Assembly: GCF_003443995.1 (NCBI RefSeq)
Contig: NZ_QWEY01000007.1
Coordinates: 124,001-188,000 of the forward strand
Direction: 5' to 3'
DNA length: 64,000 nt
Source: Pseudotabrizicola alkalilacus
GTDB taxonomy: Bacteria > Pseudomonadota > Alphaproteobacteria > Rhodobacterales > Rhodobacteraceae
The translations under genes and the position numbers were made by a program. Below are positions 34,693 to 43,294 of the stretch, in pieces (the stretch's first letter is position 1; each line of letters begins with the position of its first letter). Under the pieces are notes generated by a model. That model was not told the DNA's origin. It saw nothing but the letters and a program-made list of their open reading frames with translations, and made no database searches.

Positions 34693-35757
34693 CTACAAAT
34701 CCACCAGCCCGCGACGGCGCAACAAAATCCACAGAAACACCGGCGCGCCCAGCGTGGCGGTGACGATTCCGATGGGCAGTTCTGCCGGTGCGATGATGCT
34801 GCGCGCGATCAGATCGGCCAGCAGCAAAAGCGTGGCCCCGGCCAGCCCGGCATTGATCAGCAAAAACCGGTGGTCCGGCCCGGTTGCCAGCCGCAACAGG
34901 TGTGGCACGACGATGCCGATAAACCCGATGCCACCTGCAATCGCCACCCCGGCCCCGGTGGCCGCCGCCACGGTCAGGATCGCCACCGCCTTGACCCGCT
35001 GCACCGGCAAGCCGATGTGATGCGCTGCCGCCTCACCCAAAGCCAGCCCGTTCAGCCCGCGCGCCAGAAACGGCGCCGCCACCAGCGCCAGCAGCATCAC
35101 CGGACCCGCCGCCATCAGCTTGGGCCAGCTGGCCCCGCCCAAAGAGCCCAGACCCCAGAAGGTCAGATCGCGCAGCTGCCGGTCATCGGCGATGTAGACC
35201 AGCACCCCCGTCACCGCGCCCGCCAGAGCCCCCAGCGCAATGCCCGCCAGCAGCATGGTCGCCACCGATGTGCGCCCGGATCGCGTGGCCACCCGGTACA
35301 GGATCAGGGTCGAGGCCCAGCCACCGAGGAAAGCCGCCACCGACACCAGATGATAGCCGACAGCCTGCGTCAGCCACAGCGGGGCCAGCCCGCCCAGCAC
35401 GATCGCCAGCACCGCCCCAAGCCCCGCGCCTGCGCCGACGCCGACAAGGCCGGGGTCGGCCAGCGGGTTGCGGAACAGGCCCTGCATCACCGCGCCCGCC
35501 ACCGCGAGCGAGGCCCCGACCACCACGCCGGTCAGCATGCGCGGCAGCCGGATCTCCCACAGGATCAGCCGGTCGCGGGCAGGCATCGCCTCGCCGGAGG
35601 TCAGCGCCTGCACCAGCGATCCCAGCGACACGCCCGACGCCCCATGCGACAGGCTGAGCAATGCCGTCAGCACCAGCGCGCCCGAGAGCGCCAGCATGGT
35701 CAGGCGGGCCTGCGCGTCGCGGTCACCGGCCAGCCTTGGGTCATCGAGCGCGACCAT
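34693..35757 (-). CDS. hmuU: Heme ABC transporter permease HmuU
   Basis: A 354-residue FecCD/BtuC-type permease with about nine or ten hydrophobic helices. Family blocks include MLTGVVVGASLAVAGAVMQGLFRNPLADPGLVGVGAGAGLGAV and GGIGFIGIVVPHLLRLATGPDHRFLL. It forms the inner-membrane heme channel as a dimer with HmuV. Its first base overlaps the last base of hmuT. Confidence 0.94.
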   Translation of the reverse strand: MVALDDPRLAGDRDAQARLTMLALSGALVLTALLSLSHGASGVSLGSLVQALTSGEAMPARDRLILWEIRLPRMLTGVVVGASLAVAGAVMQGLFRNPLADPGLVGVGAGAGLGAVLAIVLGGLAPLWLTQAVGYHLVSVAAFLGGWASTLILYRVATRSGRTSVATMLLAGIALGALAGAVTGVLVYIADDRQLRDLTFWGLGSLGGASWPKLMAAGPVMLLALVAAPFLARGLNGLALGEAAAHHIGLPVQRVKAVAILTVAAATGAGVAIAGGIGFIGIVVPHLLRLATGPDHRFLLINAGLAGATLLLLADLIARSIIAPAELPIGIVTATLGAPVFLWILLRRRGLVDL

Positions 35758-36650
35758 CAGCCATGCTCCGTCGCCAGCGCGGCGCGCAAAGCGGCGTTCA
35801 GCTCCAGCGCTGCCGCCCCGGTGCGCGGGCCAAAGCCGAGCAGAAACAGCCCGTCCATCCGCACCACATGCCCGCCCTGCGCCGCAGGGGTCAGCGCCAG
35901 CGCCGGATGCGCCAGCAGTTCCTCCGACGCCAGCGCCAGATCGCCGCCCCGGTCCATCGCCAGAATCACATCGGGCGCGGCGGCAATCGCCGCCTCATCT
36001 GTCAGCGGCTTATAGCCCTCGAACCCGTCAACCGCGTTGACACCGCCGCCAAGCGCGATCATCGCCCCTGCCGATGTGTTTGATCCCGCTGCCAGAATCC
36101 GCCCGCCTTGCAAGGACAGCACGAACAGAACCCGGGGCCGCGCGGGCATCGACGCCGCCGCCTCTGCCGCAAGGTCCAGCTCCGCCTGCGTCTGCGCCGC
36201 CAGCTTCTCTCCGGCTTCTGGCACCCCAAGCGCCTCTGCCGTCACCGCAATCTTGGCCAGCACATCCGCCGGGGTCAGCGCTTCCGGCAGCGTCACCAGC
36301 GGCACCCCGGCATGGGTCAGGATCTCGATGGTTTCCGGTGGGCCGGCATCGTGTTCGGCCAGAATAAGATCGGGGTCGAGCGCGATCAGGTTTTCCGGCG
36401 ACAGGCGGCGGACATAGCCCACGTCGGGCAGATCGAGCACCGCTGCGGGAAAGCTTGATGTCGAATCGCGGGCGATGAGGCGGTCGCCCTGCCCCAGAGC
36501 AAACACGATTTCCGCCGCCGATCCGCCTGCCGCCACTACCCGGCGCGGGCCGTCTTCGGCGCGGGCCACTGTGGCCAGCGCCAGCAACAGGATCAGCGTG
36601 GTCAGCCCCGCATAAAGCCCGCTGACCGACAGAACCTGCGCGCGTTTCAT
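35757..36650 (-). CDS. hmuT: Periplasmic heme-binding protein HmuT
   Basis: A 297-residue type III substrate-binding protein. An N-terminal signal peptide (MKRAQVLSVSGLYAGLTTLILLLALATVARA) is followed by RRVVAAGGSAAEIVFALGQGDRLIARDSTSSFP and DVGYVRRLSPENLIALDPDLILAEHDAGP. Tyr in VGYVRRLSPE is the residue that ligates heme iron in relatives. It takes heme from HmuR and delivers it to HmuUV. The start overlaps the hmuS stop (ATGA). Confidence 0.93.
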   Translation of the reverse strand: MKRAQVLSVSGLYAGLTTLILLLALATVARAEDGPRRVVAAGGSAAEIVFALGQGDRLIARDSTSSFPAAVLDLPDVGYVRRLSPENLIALDPDLILAEHDAGPPETIEILTHAGVPLVTLPEALTPADVLAKIAVTAEALGVPEAGEKLAAQTQAELDLAAEAAASMPARPRVLFVLSLQGGRILAAGSNTSAGAMIALGGGVNAVDGFEGYKPLTDEAAIAAAPDVILAMDRGGDLALASEELLAHPALALTPAAQGGHVVRMDGLFLLGFGPRTGAAALELNAALRAALATEHG

Positions 36651-37687
36651 GCCAGCACCTCTGCTGCCAGACTTTCGGTCATCCGGTCCCAGCCGCGGGT
36701 ATCGGTGTCTGCCTCGGCGCGCTTGCCGAACATCTGCAGGATCAGCCGCCCCTCGGCATCAAAAGCCTCGACCGACACGGCGGGGCCGCGTTTGGTTGGT
36801 TTGGAGACCAGCCAGACCTCGGCAATATGATCGGCGCGCAGATGCAGGTTGAAGCGGGGATCAAGCACGTTTTGCCACGGCCCCATCGGTGCGATCCGGT
36901 GGACCAGCCCGGAGTGGATCTGGATACAGCCCTCGTTGCCGACAAAGATCATGATCTTCAGCGCGTCCGCCGCCGAGCGCTCCAGCGCCCACGACACCGC
37001 CTCCACCGGCAGCTGACGGGCAAATTGCGGACCGACGGCCCGGTTTGCGCCCAGTCGGTTCATCTTCAGCCGGCGCACGAGGGCCAGAAACTGATGCGTG
37101 TCGGTCATCTGCGCCCATTCGCTGCGCAGCGCGTCAATCCGGTCTGCGTCAATGCGCGCAGGCTCCGGCGTGGCGCGCGCGATGATCTCGAACGGCGCAT
37201 CGGCAGGCAGCCCCAGATCGGCCACCGCAGCGTCAAAGGCGGCGATGTCGGAGTCTGCGCCCAGATGCACCTTGTGCACCGCGTCGCCTGCGGCATCAAA
37301 CACCTGAATGCTGCGCTTGACCCCCTGCTCCGTCTCGCGCGTGATCGCAAAGCCATGCACCCAGTGACGCGGGAAAATCCGCAGATCAATCTCGTCGCCC
37401 AGCACCATCGAGGCATGGGCGCCTGAATGGAAACCGGAGTAGACCCCGCGCCGCTCATGCACCGCACTTTCATTGCGGGTCAGCGCCATCACGTCGCCCA
37501 ACTGGCAGACATGCGGCATCAGACGGGCCGGATCGGCCACGATGCGCGTGGCGCTTGCGCCCGCTTCGGCTGCGACCAATTGCGCCTCTGACAGGCCGAT
37601 GGCGGCGGCAAGATCGCGTTCGCGCAGCTTGGGGTGTTCGGTGCGGGCATGGGTGATCCGGGCGATCACATCGGGGGAAAGCAGCAT
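36647..37687 (-). CDS. hmuS: Hemin-degrading/heme-trafficking factor HmuS
   Basis: A 346-residue protein of two tandem HemS/ChuX repeats (first ~20-165, second ~190-340), with blocks VMALTRNESAVHERRGVYSGFH and IMIFVGNEGCIQIHSGLVHRIAPMGPWQNVLDPRFNLHL that recur in the family. It receives imported heme in the cytoplasm and passes it on or degrades it. The start at 37687 was chosen because AAAGGA lies 8 bases upstream; the frame remains open a further 104 codons without family similarity. It is the first gene of the minus-strand hmu unit, divergent from hmuR. Confidence 0.94.
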   Translation of the reverse strand: MLLSPDVIARITHARTEHPKLRERDLAAAIGLSEAQLVAAEAGASATRIVADPARLMPHVCQLGDVMALTRNESAVHERRGVYSGFHSGAHASMVLGDEIDLRIFPRHWVHGFAITRETEQGVKRSIQVFDAAGDAVHKVHLGADSDIAAFDAAVADLGLPADAPFEIIARATPEPARIDADRIDALRSEWAQMTDTHQFLALVRRLKMNRLGANRAVGPQFARQLPVEAVSWALERSAADALKIMIFVGNEGCIQIHSGLVHRIAPMGPWQNVLDPRFNLHLRADHIAEVWLVSKPTKRGPAVSVEAFDAEGRLILQMFGKRAEADTDTRGWDRMTESLAAEVLA

Positions 37688-37765
37688 AGGGTCATCCTTT
37701 GACACGGGAGGCAGTCGCATGTCTGGCGGGGGTCTGGCCCTCGGCTGGATGGCGCGGCGCAATAC

Positions 37766-37794
37766 TTGACGAATTTGCTTGGGCAATCTAGAAG
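37766..37794 (+). promoter_or_regulatory. Candidate promoter of hmuR
   Basis: TTGACG (37766-37771) and TAGAAG (37789-37794) are 17 bases apart, 86 bases before the hmuR ATG. I could not find an ICE or classical Fur box in this intergenic region. Confidence 0.45.
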
Positions 37795-37880
37795 CCGGGT
37801 TCAACGGGGTCAAGAGCCGATCCCGCAGGGTGCCAGCGTTCCGCCAGCCGACCACAAACCGTCGCGACCAAGGGGACACC

Positions 37881-39995
37881 ATGCAACCGAACCATCCGGG
37901 GCAACCGCGCATTGCGGGCCTTGCCCGCCTGATGACAACCGCCGCCATCATCGCCATCGCCGCTCCGGCTGCCGCACAGGATACGGCGGGCGGGGGCACA
38001 TTTCTGGGCCGTCTGATTCTGGGGGCGGGTCAGCAGAAAGTGGCGATCGACACGCCACAGGCCGTCACCGCCGTCGAACAGGACGACATCGACCGCGAGC
38101 AGCCCGCCACCATCGGCCAGATGTTCCGCAACGTGCCGGGGGTGCAGACCGCAGGCTCTGACCGCCCGCTTGGCACCGCGTTCAACATCCGCGGCATCGG
38201 CACCACCGAACAGACCGCCAGCGAGGCGCGTATCATCGTCAACGTCGATGGGGTGCCGAAATTCTACGAGCAATACCGGCTTGGGTCGTTCTTCACCGAC
38301 CCCGAACTCTATCGCCGGGTCGAGGTGCTGCGCGGGCCGGGGTCGGCGGTGCTGTACGGCTCGGGCGCTACGGGCGGCACGGTGAATTTCGAAACCAAGG
38401 ATGCCGCAGACTTCATCCCCGAGGGCAAGACCGGCGCGGTCCGGCTCAAGTTCGGCTATGACAGCAATGGCAACGGCAAGATGGCCTCCGCCATTCTGGC
38501 GATGCGCCCGGCTGAGGGGGCGGAGTTTCTGGCAGCGCTCGGCTACCGCACCTCTGACGAGTACAAGGATGGGGCCGGAACCGTTCTGAGCGGCACCGAA
38601 TCCTCCTCCCCGGCGGCACTGATCAAAGGCACGTTCCGTCTGGGTGAGACGCAAACCCTGCGCCTGTCGCTCCAGCGGTTTGAAAGTGACAATGACAACG
38701 CCTCGCTGGCCCAGACCGGCGGCGGCAATGTGATCGCGGAAAGCTTTGGCATCGTGCAGCGCGATGTGTCTGACACCACGATCAGCGCCGAATGGCAGGC
38801 GACCACCGATCTGGCCTGGCTGAACCCAAAGGTGCAGCTGGCATGGTCCGATACCAGTGTGACCCAACGCAACGCGCGCAGTTCCGCCGGTGTCCCGCAA
38901 CTCTGTCTGCCATCGCCGTCAAACCTGAACGTGTTCTGCGATGTCGATTACGCCTATCGCACCGCGATGCTGAAGGTCGAAAACACCGCAACGATGCAGG
39001 GCGCGGGCTGGGAAAACTTCCTGACCGTCGGGGTGCAGGCCACCAACCAGAAGCGCATCGCCGACAGCGCGGGCCCGCTCGGCTTCCACCCCGAAGGCAC
39101 CGACCGCAAGATCGGGGTCTATGCGCAATCGGAACTGGTCATTGGCGAACGTCTGACGCTGATCCCCGGCGCGCGGATCGACTTTGCCACCCGCACCCCC
39201 GGCGCCAATGTCCCCCGCGCTGATCAGGTCAAGGACGAGGCAAGTGCGCTGACCTTTGCCGCGCTTTACAAGATCACCGACGGCTTTTCGGTCTTTGGCT
39301 CGGTCGCCCGCACCGAACGCTTGCCGACACTCGATGAGCTGTATTCGTGGTCCACGACCAAGGCCCCGGCGCTGTCGCTGGAAAAGGAAAAAGCCACCAA
39401 CTTTGAACTGGGCTTTGCCTGGTCGCGGCAAGGTCTGCTGTCAGCAGACGACAGCCTGCAACTCAAGGCCACGGTGTTCCGCAACACCATCGACAACCTG
39501 ATCACCACCACCCCGGCACAGTCGCGCGTGTTCCATCAGAACATCGCCCGTGCGCAGTTTGAAGGCGCAGAAGTCGAAGCCGGGTATGAGACGGAACGGT
39601 TCTTTGGGCGGCTGGCCTATTCCTATGTCATGGGCAAGGACCGCGACTTTGGCTATACCATCGCCACCACGCCGGCCGAGTCACTGGCGCTGACACTGGG
39701 CGGGCGCATTCCCGACCGGGGGGTGGAATATGGCTGGCGCGGCAACTTTGCCGATGGCATCACCACCGCGAGCCGCAGCACCGCCACCGGGGCAATCACC
39801 CAAACCCACTATGCCGGATACGGCACGCATGATCTGTTTGTGGCATGGAAACCGAAATCGGGCGCGCTGGACGGGTTTGACGTGCAACTCGCCGTCGAAA
39901 ACGTTTTTGACCGCGAATTCCGCAACAACCTGTCTTCGGACAACGGCCGTGGCCGGACGGTCAAGCTGAGTGTCGCAAAGGCGCTGACATGGTAA
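37881..39995 (+). CDS. hmuR: TonB-dependent heme/hemoglobin receptor HmuR
   Basis: A 704-residue outer-membrane receptor. A signal peptide ends at about residue 33 (AAIIAIAAPAAAQ). The plug domain follows (PQAVTAVEQDDIDREQPATIGQMFRNVPGVQT, then RVEVLRGPGSAVLYGSGATGGTVNFETK). The rest is the 22-strand barrel, including the receptor-typical ARTERLPTLDELYS and ending in KLSVAKALTW with a terminal aromatic. It imports heme using energy from TonB-ExbBD encoded just downstream. AAGGGGA precedes the ATG. Its last 7 bases overlap the next gene. Confidence 0.94.
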   Translation: MQPNHPGQPRIAGLARLMTTAAIIAIAAPAAAQDTAGGGTFLGRLILGAGQQKVAIDTPQAVTAVEQDDIDREQPATIGQMFRNVPGVQTAGSDRPLGTAFNIRGIGTTEQTASEARIIVNVDGVPKFYEQYRLGSFFTDPELYRRVEVLRGPGSAVLYGSGATGGTVNFETKDAADFIPEGKTGAVRLKFGYDSNGNGKMASAILAMRPAEGAEFLAALGYRTSDEYKDGAGTVLSGTESSSPAALIKGTFRLGETQTLRLSLQRFESDNDNASLAQTGGGNVIAESFGIVQRDVSDTTISAEWQATTDLAWLNPKVQLAWSDTSVTQRNARSSAGVPQLCLPSPSNLNVFCDVDYAYRTAMLKVENTATMQGAGWENFLTVGVQATNQKRIADSAGPLGFHPEGTDRKIGVYAQSELVIGERLTLIPGARIDFATRTPGANVPRADQVKDEASALTFAALYKITDGFSVFGSVARTERLPTLDELYSWSTTKAPALSLEKEKATNFELGFAWSRQGLLSADDSLQLKATVFRNTIDNLITTTPAQSRVFHQNIARAQFEGAEVEAGYETERFFGRLAYSYVMGKDRDFGYTIATTPAESLALTLGGRIPDRGVEYGWRGNFADGITTASRSTATGAITQTHYAGYGTHDLFVAWKPKSGALDGFDVQLAVENVFDREFRNNLSSDNGRGRTVKLSVAKALTW

Positions 39996-40396
39996 AACGA
40001 CTGACGTTTGCGGCGATGGCATGTGCCATCGCCGCGGGCGCCGCACAGGCGCAGGACTTGCAGATCGACCTCAACACACTGGAATCGCAGCCCGAGGCCT
40101 GTCGCCTGACCTTTGTGGCCTCCAACGGTTTTGGCGCTTCAATCGAGCGGCTGGTGATCGAGGCGGTGCTGTTCACCAGGGCGGGAAAGGTCGCGCAGTT
40201 TACACTGTTCGACTTCGCCGCCCTGCCCGAGGGGCGGCAACGGGTGCGGCAATTCGATGTCGCCGGGCTGGCCTGCGATGATCTGGGACAGGTGTTGCTG
40301 AACGGGGTCTCGGCCTGCGACGGGGCCGATCCGGCGACCTGCGCCGCCGCCCTCAAACCTGCCAGCACGGTCGATGGTGTAGAGGTGGCAGGATGA
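39989..40396 (+). CDS. Small secreted protein of the heme-uptake operon
   Basis: A 135-residue protein with a signal peptide of ~21 residues (MVKRLTFAAMACAIAAGAAQA). The mature part contains four Cys (ACRLTF, GLACDD, SACDGADPATCAAA), probably as two disulfides, and a segment LVIEAVLFTRAGKVAQFTLFDFAALPEGRQRVRQFDVAGLAC that looks like beta strands. I do not recognise a characterised family. It sits between hmuR (7-base overlap) and exbB (4-base overlap), so it is co-translated with the heme machinery and is presumably a periplasmic accessory. Confidence 0.8.
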   Translation: MVKRLTFAAMACAIAAGAAQAQDLQIDLNTLESQPEACRLTFVASNGFGASIERLVIEAVLFTRAGKVAQFTLFDFAALPEGRQRVRQFDVAGLACDDLGQVLLNGVSACDGADPATCAAALKPASTVDGVEVAG

Positions 40397-41064
40397 TTCA
40401 TCTGTTCGAAGCCCGCGATGCCTTGCGCGGGTTGATCGAGTTGGGCGGGCCGGTGGTGGCGCTGATCCTGGCGCTGTCGGTGCTGGCGGGCGCGGTTGTG
40501 CTGTGGAAGCTCTGGCAATTCCGCGCCGCCGGGGTTGGCCGCCATGCCGGGCTGGAGTCCGCCATCGCAGCACAGGACGCGGGCCAGACCACCCGCGCCC
40601 GCGCCCTGTGCGAAGCGGCCCCCAGCCATCTGGCCCCGCTGCTCTCCGAGGCGATGCGGGCCGATACGGTCGCCGCCCGTGACCGGCTGTACACGCTGGC
40701 CGAAGACCGGCTGGCGCGGCTGGAATCCGGGTTTCGCCTGCTCGACACCATCGCGCAGATCGCGCCGCTGCTGGGTCTGTTCGGCACGGTTCTGGGCATG
40801 ATCGACGCATTTCAGGCGATGCAGGGCGCCGGGCAAGCGGTTGACCCATCGGTTCTGGCGGGCGGCATCTGGGTGGCGTTGATGACGACCGCTGCCGGTC
40901 TGGCGGTGGCGATGCCGGTCAGCGCTGTGCTGTCCTGGCTGGAATCGCGGATGGCGGCAGAGCGGCGCATGGCCGGAACTGTGATCGAGGCGGCACTTTG
41001 CCCCGGCATGACCGCATTGGCCGAACCCGCTGCGCAACCCGGCCGCGTTCATGTCCCGGCTTAA
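40393..41064 (+). CDS. exbB: MotA/TolQ/ExbB proton channel protein
   Basis: A 223-residue inner-membrane protein with three hydrophobic helices (about residues 17-37, 115-140 and 155-180). The second and third carry the family pattern TIAQIAPLLGLFGTVLGMIDAFQAMQ and LAGGIWVALMTTAAGLAVAMP. It forms the pentameric proton channel that with ExbD energises TonB. It overlaps the upstream secreted protein (ATGA) and the downstream exbD by 14 bases. Confidence 0.92.
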   Translation: MIHLFEARDALRGLIELGGPVVALILALSVLAGAVVLWKLWQFRAAGVGRHAGLESAIAAQDAGQTTRARALCEAAPSHLAPLLSEAMRADTVAARDRLYTLAEDRLARLESGFRLLDTIAQIAPLLGLFGTVLGMIDAFQAMQGAGQAVDPSVLAGGIWVALMTTAAGLAVAMPVSAVLSWLESRMAAERRMAGTVIEAALCPGMTALAEPAAQPGRVHVPA

Positions 41065-41425
41065 CCAACCCAGACGGCGGCGGGCGCCGTCGATGACCTC
41101 GCTCATCGACGTGATCTTTCTGCTGCTGTTGTTTTTCATGCTGTCTTCGACCTTTACCCGTTTTGGCGATCTGCCGCTGGTCACCGCATCGGGCGGGGTC
41201 GCGGCCAGCCCGGACGCGCCCGCCTTTTTGCGCCTGCTGCCCGATAGCCTGACCCTCGACACCGATGCGCTGGATCTGCCCGCCCTGCCCGCCGCCTTGA
41301 CCGCCCGCGCGCCGGTGCTGGTCGTGGTGGCACCGGGCGAAGGCGTCACCGCGCAACGGCTGGTCGATGTGCTGAACGCGCTCCGCGACCTGCCCGGCAT
41401 CACCCTGCGCGTGATTGGAGGATAA
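41051..41425 (+). CDS. exbD: ExbD/TolR-family protein, first copy
   Basis: A 124-residue protein with one N-terminal transmembrane helix carrying the essential Asp: SMTSLIDVIFLLLLFFMLSSTF. The C-terminal ~75 residues form a small periplasmic domain (ITLRVIGG at the end). It works with ExbB to couple proton flow to TonB. It is followed by a second, different exbD after one base. Confidence 0.9.
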   Translation: MSRLNQPRRRRAPSMTSLIDVIFLLLLFFMLSSTFTRFGDLPLVTASGGVAASPDAPAFLRLLPDSLTLDTDALDLPALPAALTARAPVLVVVAPGEGVTAQRLVDVLNALRDLPGITLRVIGG

Positions 41426-41426
41426 G

Positions 41427-41813
41427 ATGCGCCTTGCCCCCCCGCCCCGCCGCAAGACCGAACCCACGATCACCCTGATCAATGTGGTGTTCCTGATGCT
41501 TGTGTTCTTTCTGGTCGCCGGTCAGGTCGCCGCCCCGGTGGATCGCGACATTCGGCTGATCGAGGCTGCATCCGTCGCCACCCGCGCGCCGGATGATGCT
41601 CTGACGGTACGCGTCGATGGCACGACCCTGTGGCGCAGTGAGCCGATCTCACCCGAAGCTTTTGCCGCCGCCCGTCTGGCCGAGGGCGCAGAGGTGCTGC
41701 GTCTGGTGTCCGCCCGCGACTTGCCCGCGCAGGATCTGCTGCGTATCGCCAATGCCCTGCGCGCTGCCGGGGGGGCAGAAATACGCCTTGTCACCGAAAG
41801 GTCAGCGCCATGA
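41427..41813 (+). CDS. exbD: ExbD/TolR-family protein, second copy
   Basis: A 128-residue paralogue of the preceding ExbD. The transmembrane helix reads EPTITLINVVFLMLVFFLVAGQV, in which Asn replaces the proton-carrying Asp found in the first copy (LINVVF versus LIDVIF). The periplasmic domain ends AGGAEIRLVTERSAP. The start at 41427 follows GGAG; an ATG-less extension of four codons was ignored. Loss of the Asp suggests it cannot conduct protons alone and may form a mixed complex with copy 1 (inference). Confidence 0.88.
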   Translation: MRLAPPPRRKTEPTITLINVVFLMLVFFLVAGQVAAPVDRDIRLIEAASVATRAPDDALTVRVDGTTLWRSEPISPEAFAAARLAEGAEVLRLVSARDLPAQDLLRIANALRAAGGAEIRLVTERSAP

Positions 41814-42730
41814 AACACGCGCGCCTCCCCTTTGTCGCCGCGCTGGCATTGTCGGGCGCGCTGCATGCCGCCGGTGCAATCGCCATTGCGCCACAGCACG
41901 ACGCGCTTTCGATCGAGGGCGGGGGCACCGCAACAATCGCCCTGCTGGGCGAGGCGTTTGAGGATCTCGCCCAAGGCGCGCAGCCGGTCGAGGCGACCGG
42001 GGCCGCCGCGGCCCCGCCGCACTCAGCCCAACCCGTGACGGCGCAGGCAGCGCCTGTGGCCCCCGCGATGGCCGACAGCCCTGCCCCCTCCTTGTCGTTG
42101 CCGGTCTCTGATGCAGCCGATCTGACCGCTGCACCGCCTGCGGATCCGACCCCCGCGCTCGCCCCCGAACCTGCGCCGCCAGTCGTGGCGTCCCTGTCCC
42201 CCGCCGCGCCGACATCTACCGCGCAGCCGGTTTCGCCGACTCAACTCGCCACAGCAGTCGAGGCGGAGGGTGCCGCGCCCGAAACCTCACCACGCCCCCG
42301 TGCGCGCGCCGAAAGGCCGGAAAAGCGTGTTGCTGAAAAGCGTACCGCCAGCCCGACAGGCAATGCCGACCGCAACGCCCGCAAGGGCGCGCAATCCGGG
42401 CAGGAAAACGCCCCCGCCACGGCGGCTGCGACTGGCACCGCCCAAGGCAACCGGCAGGCGGGCAATGCCGCGCGGTCCAACTACCCCGGCCTTGTCCTGC
42501 GCAAGATCGAGCGGACCCGGAAACCGGCCCATGCGGCGCGGGGAACCGTCGTGGTAGCCTTTCGCGTCGCGCCATCAGGTGCTTTGGCATCGGCAAGGGT
42601 AGCGCGTTCTACTGGCGATCCGTCGCTGGAGCGGGTGGCGCTGGACCACATCCGCCGCGCCGCGCCGTTTCCGCCACCGCCAGCCGGGGCGGAGACCGAT
42701 TTCCGTTTTGAATTTGTCGGGCGGCGCTGA
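41810..42730 (+). CDS. tonB: Energy transducer TonB
   Basis: A 306-residue protein. A short N-terminal hydrophobic anchor (LPFVAALALSGALHAAGAIAIA) is followed by a long Pro/Ala-rich periplasmic spacer (~residues 60-230), then a C-terminal TonB domain (NYPGLVLRKIERTRKPAHAARGTVVVAFRVAPSGAL through ALDHIRRAAPFPPPP). It spans the periplasm and pulls on the receptor's TonB box. It overlaps the exbD stop by 4 bases. Confidence 0.92.
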   Translation: MKHARLPFVAALALSGALHAAGAIAIAPQHDALSIEGGGTATIALLGEAFEDLAQGAQPVEATGAAAAPPHSAQPVTAQAAPVAPAMADSPAPSLSLPVSDAADLTAAPPADPTPALAPEPAPPVVASLSPAAPTSTAQPVSPTQLATAVEAEGAAPETSPRPRARAERPEKRVAEKRTASPTGNADRNARKGAQSGQENAPATAAATGTAQGNRQAGNAARSNYPGLVLRKIERTRKPAHAARGTVVVAFRVAPSGALASARVARSTGDPSLERVALDHIRRAAPFPPPPAGAETDFRFEFVGRR

Positions 42731-42740
42731 ACCGGGCATA

Positions 42741-42775
42741 CCGAGTAAAAAACTCGGAATTGACTTATCCGATAA
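42741..42775. promoter_or_regulatory. hemP leader palindromes
   Basis: Two palindromes lie in the 112-base gap before hemP: CCGAGTAAAAAACTCGG (42741-42757, 6-bp arms) and TTATCCGATAA (42765-42775), with a TTGACT (42760-42765) between and overlapping them. Either could be an iron-responsive operator; the first is a poor terminator because no T-run follows. The arrangement does not match ICE. Confidence 0.35.
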
Positions 42776-42842
42776 AAACAGTCACCAATCCTTGAACAAA
42801 CGTTCCGTCCCGGCACCCACATCTGCGCAGGCCTTTTCCGTG

Positions 42843-43016
42843 ATGCAAGACACCCCTCCCCCCAACACCCCGGCCCCAGTGCCGGAGATCGCAAGCGCGC
42901 CGGTTCATGACGCGCTGGGGCTGACAAACGGCGGGCCGGTCGCCCATATTGCGCTGGACGGGCAGGTCTATGTGCTGCGCATCACCCGCGCGGGAAAGCT
43001 GATCCTGACCAAATGA
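42843..43016 (+). CDS. hemP: Hemin uptake protein HemP
   Basis: A 57-residue protein ending in the HemP signature (GQVYVLRITRAGKLILTK), which is the conserved core of the family. The longer frame starting at 42708 overlaps tonB and has no family character, so the ATG at 42843 is used. HemP is required for or stimulates heme uptake in several bacteria, and in some acts as a regulator of heme-receptor expression. It lies directly after tonB with its own leader containing two palindromes. Confidence 0.85.
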   Translation: MQDTPPPNTPAPVPEIASAPVHDALGLTNGGPVAHIALDGQVYVLRITRAGKLILTK

Positions 43017-43053
43017 CCCCAGCCAAAGAGCGAAACCGCCCTGCAAGGATGTT

Positions 43054-43293
43054 ATGACCAAACTCCCCTCCCCCTGCATCAGCGTCTGCAAATTCAGACG
43101 CGAAGGCCATTGCATCGGCTGCTCGATGACAAAGGCGCAGAAAGACCTGTTCAAAAAGCTGAAAAAACCAAAACACCAGCAGGCCTTTATTGACCTGCTG
43201 GTGCATCAGCAAAACGATATGGGCAAATATCGCCACTGGGCCCCCGCGTATGAACAGCGGTGCGCCAAGCGCGATGTGAAAAGCCCGCTATAG
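43054..43293 (+). CDS. DUF1289 small Cys-rich protein
   Basis: A 79-residue protein matching DUF1289: PCISVCKFRREGHCIGCSMT, with four conserved Cys likely to bind a metal, and a helical tail (KAQKDLFKKLKKPKHQQAFIDLLVHQQ). No function has been demonstrated for the family. It follows hemP by 37 bases and converges on dps, leaving one base between them. It may be part of the heme/iron unit or an independent gene. Confidence 0.9.
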   Translation: MTKLPSPCISVCKFRREGHCIGCSMTKAQKDLFKKLKKPKHQQAFIDLLVHQQNDMGKYRHWAPAYEQRCAKRDVKSPL

Positions 43294-43294
43294 A

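Noticed and set aside
34024-36015. A 663-codon plus-strand open frame across hmuV and hmuU
   Set aside because: Extremely Gln/His/Arg-rich, no hydrophobic core, and antisense to two clear transporter genes.
37688-37880. ICE or classical Fur box between hmuS and hmuR
   Set aside because: Only an ordinary TTGACG/TAGAAG promoter was visible; no palindrome matching ICE or the 19-bp Fur box.
42741-42757. Hairpin after tonB as a rho-independent terminator
   Set aside because: Only a 6-bp stem and no T-tract follows; more likely a regulatory palindrome or chance.
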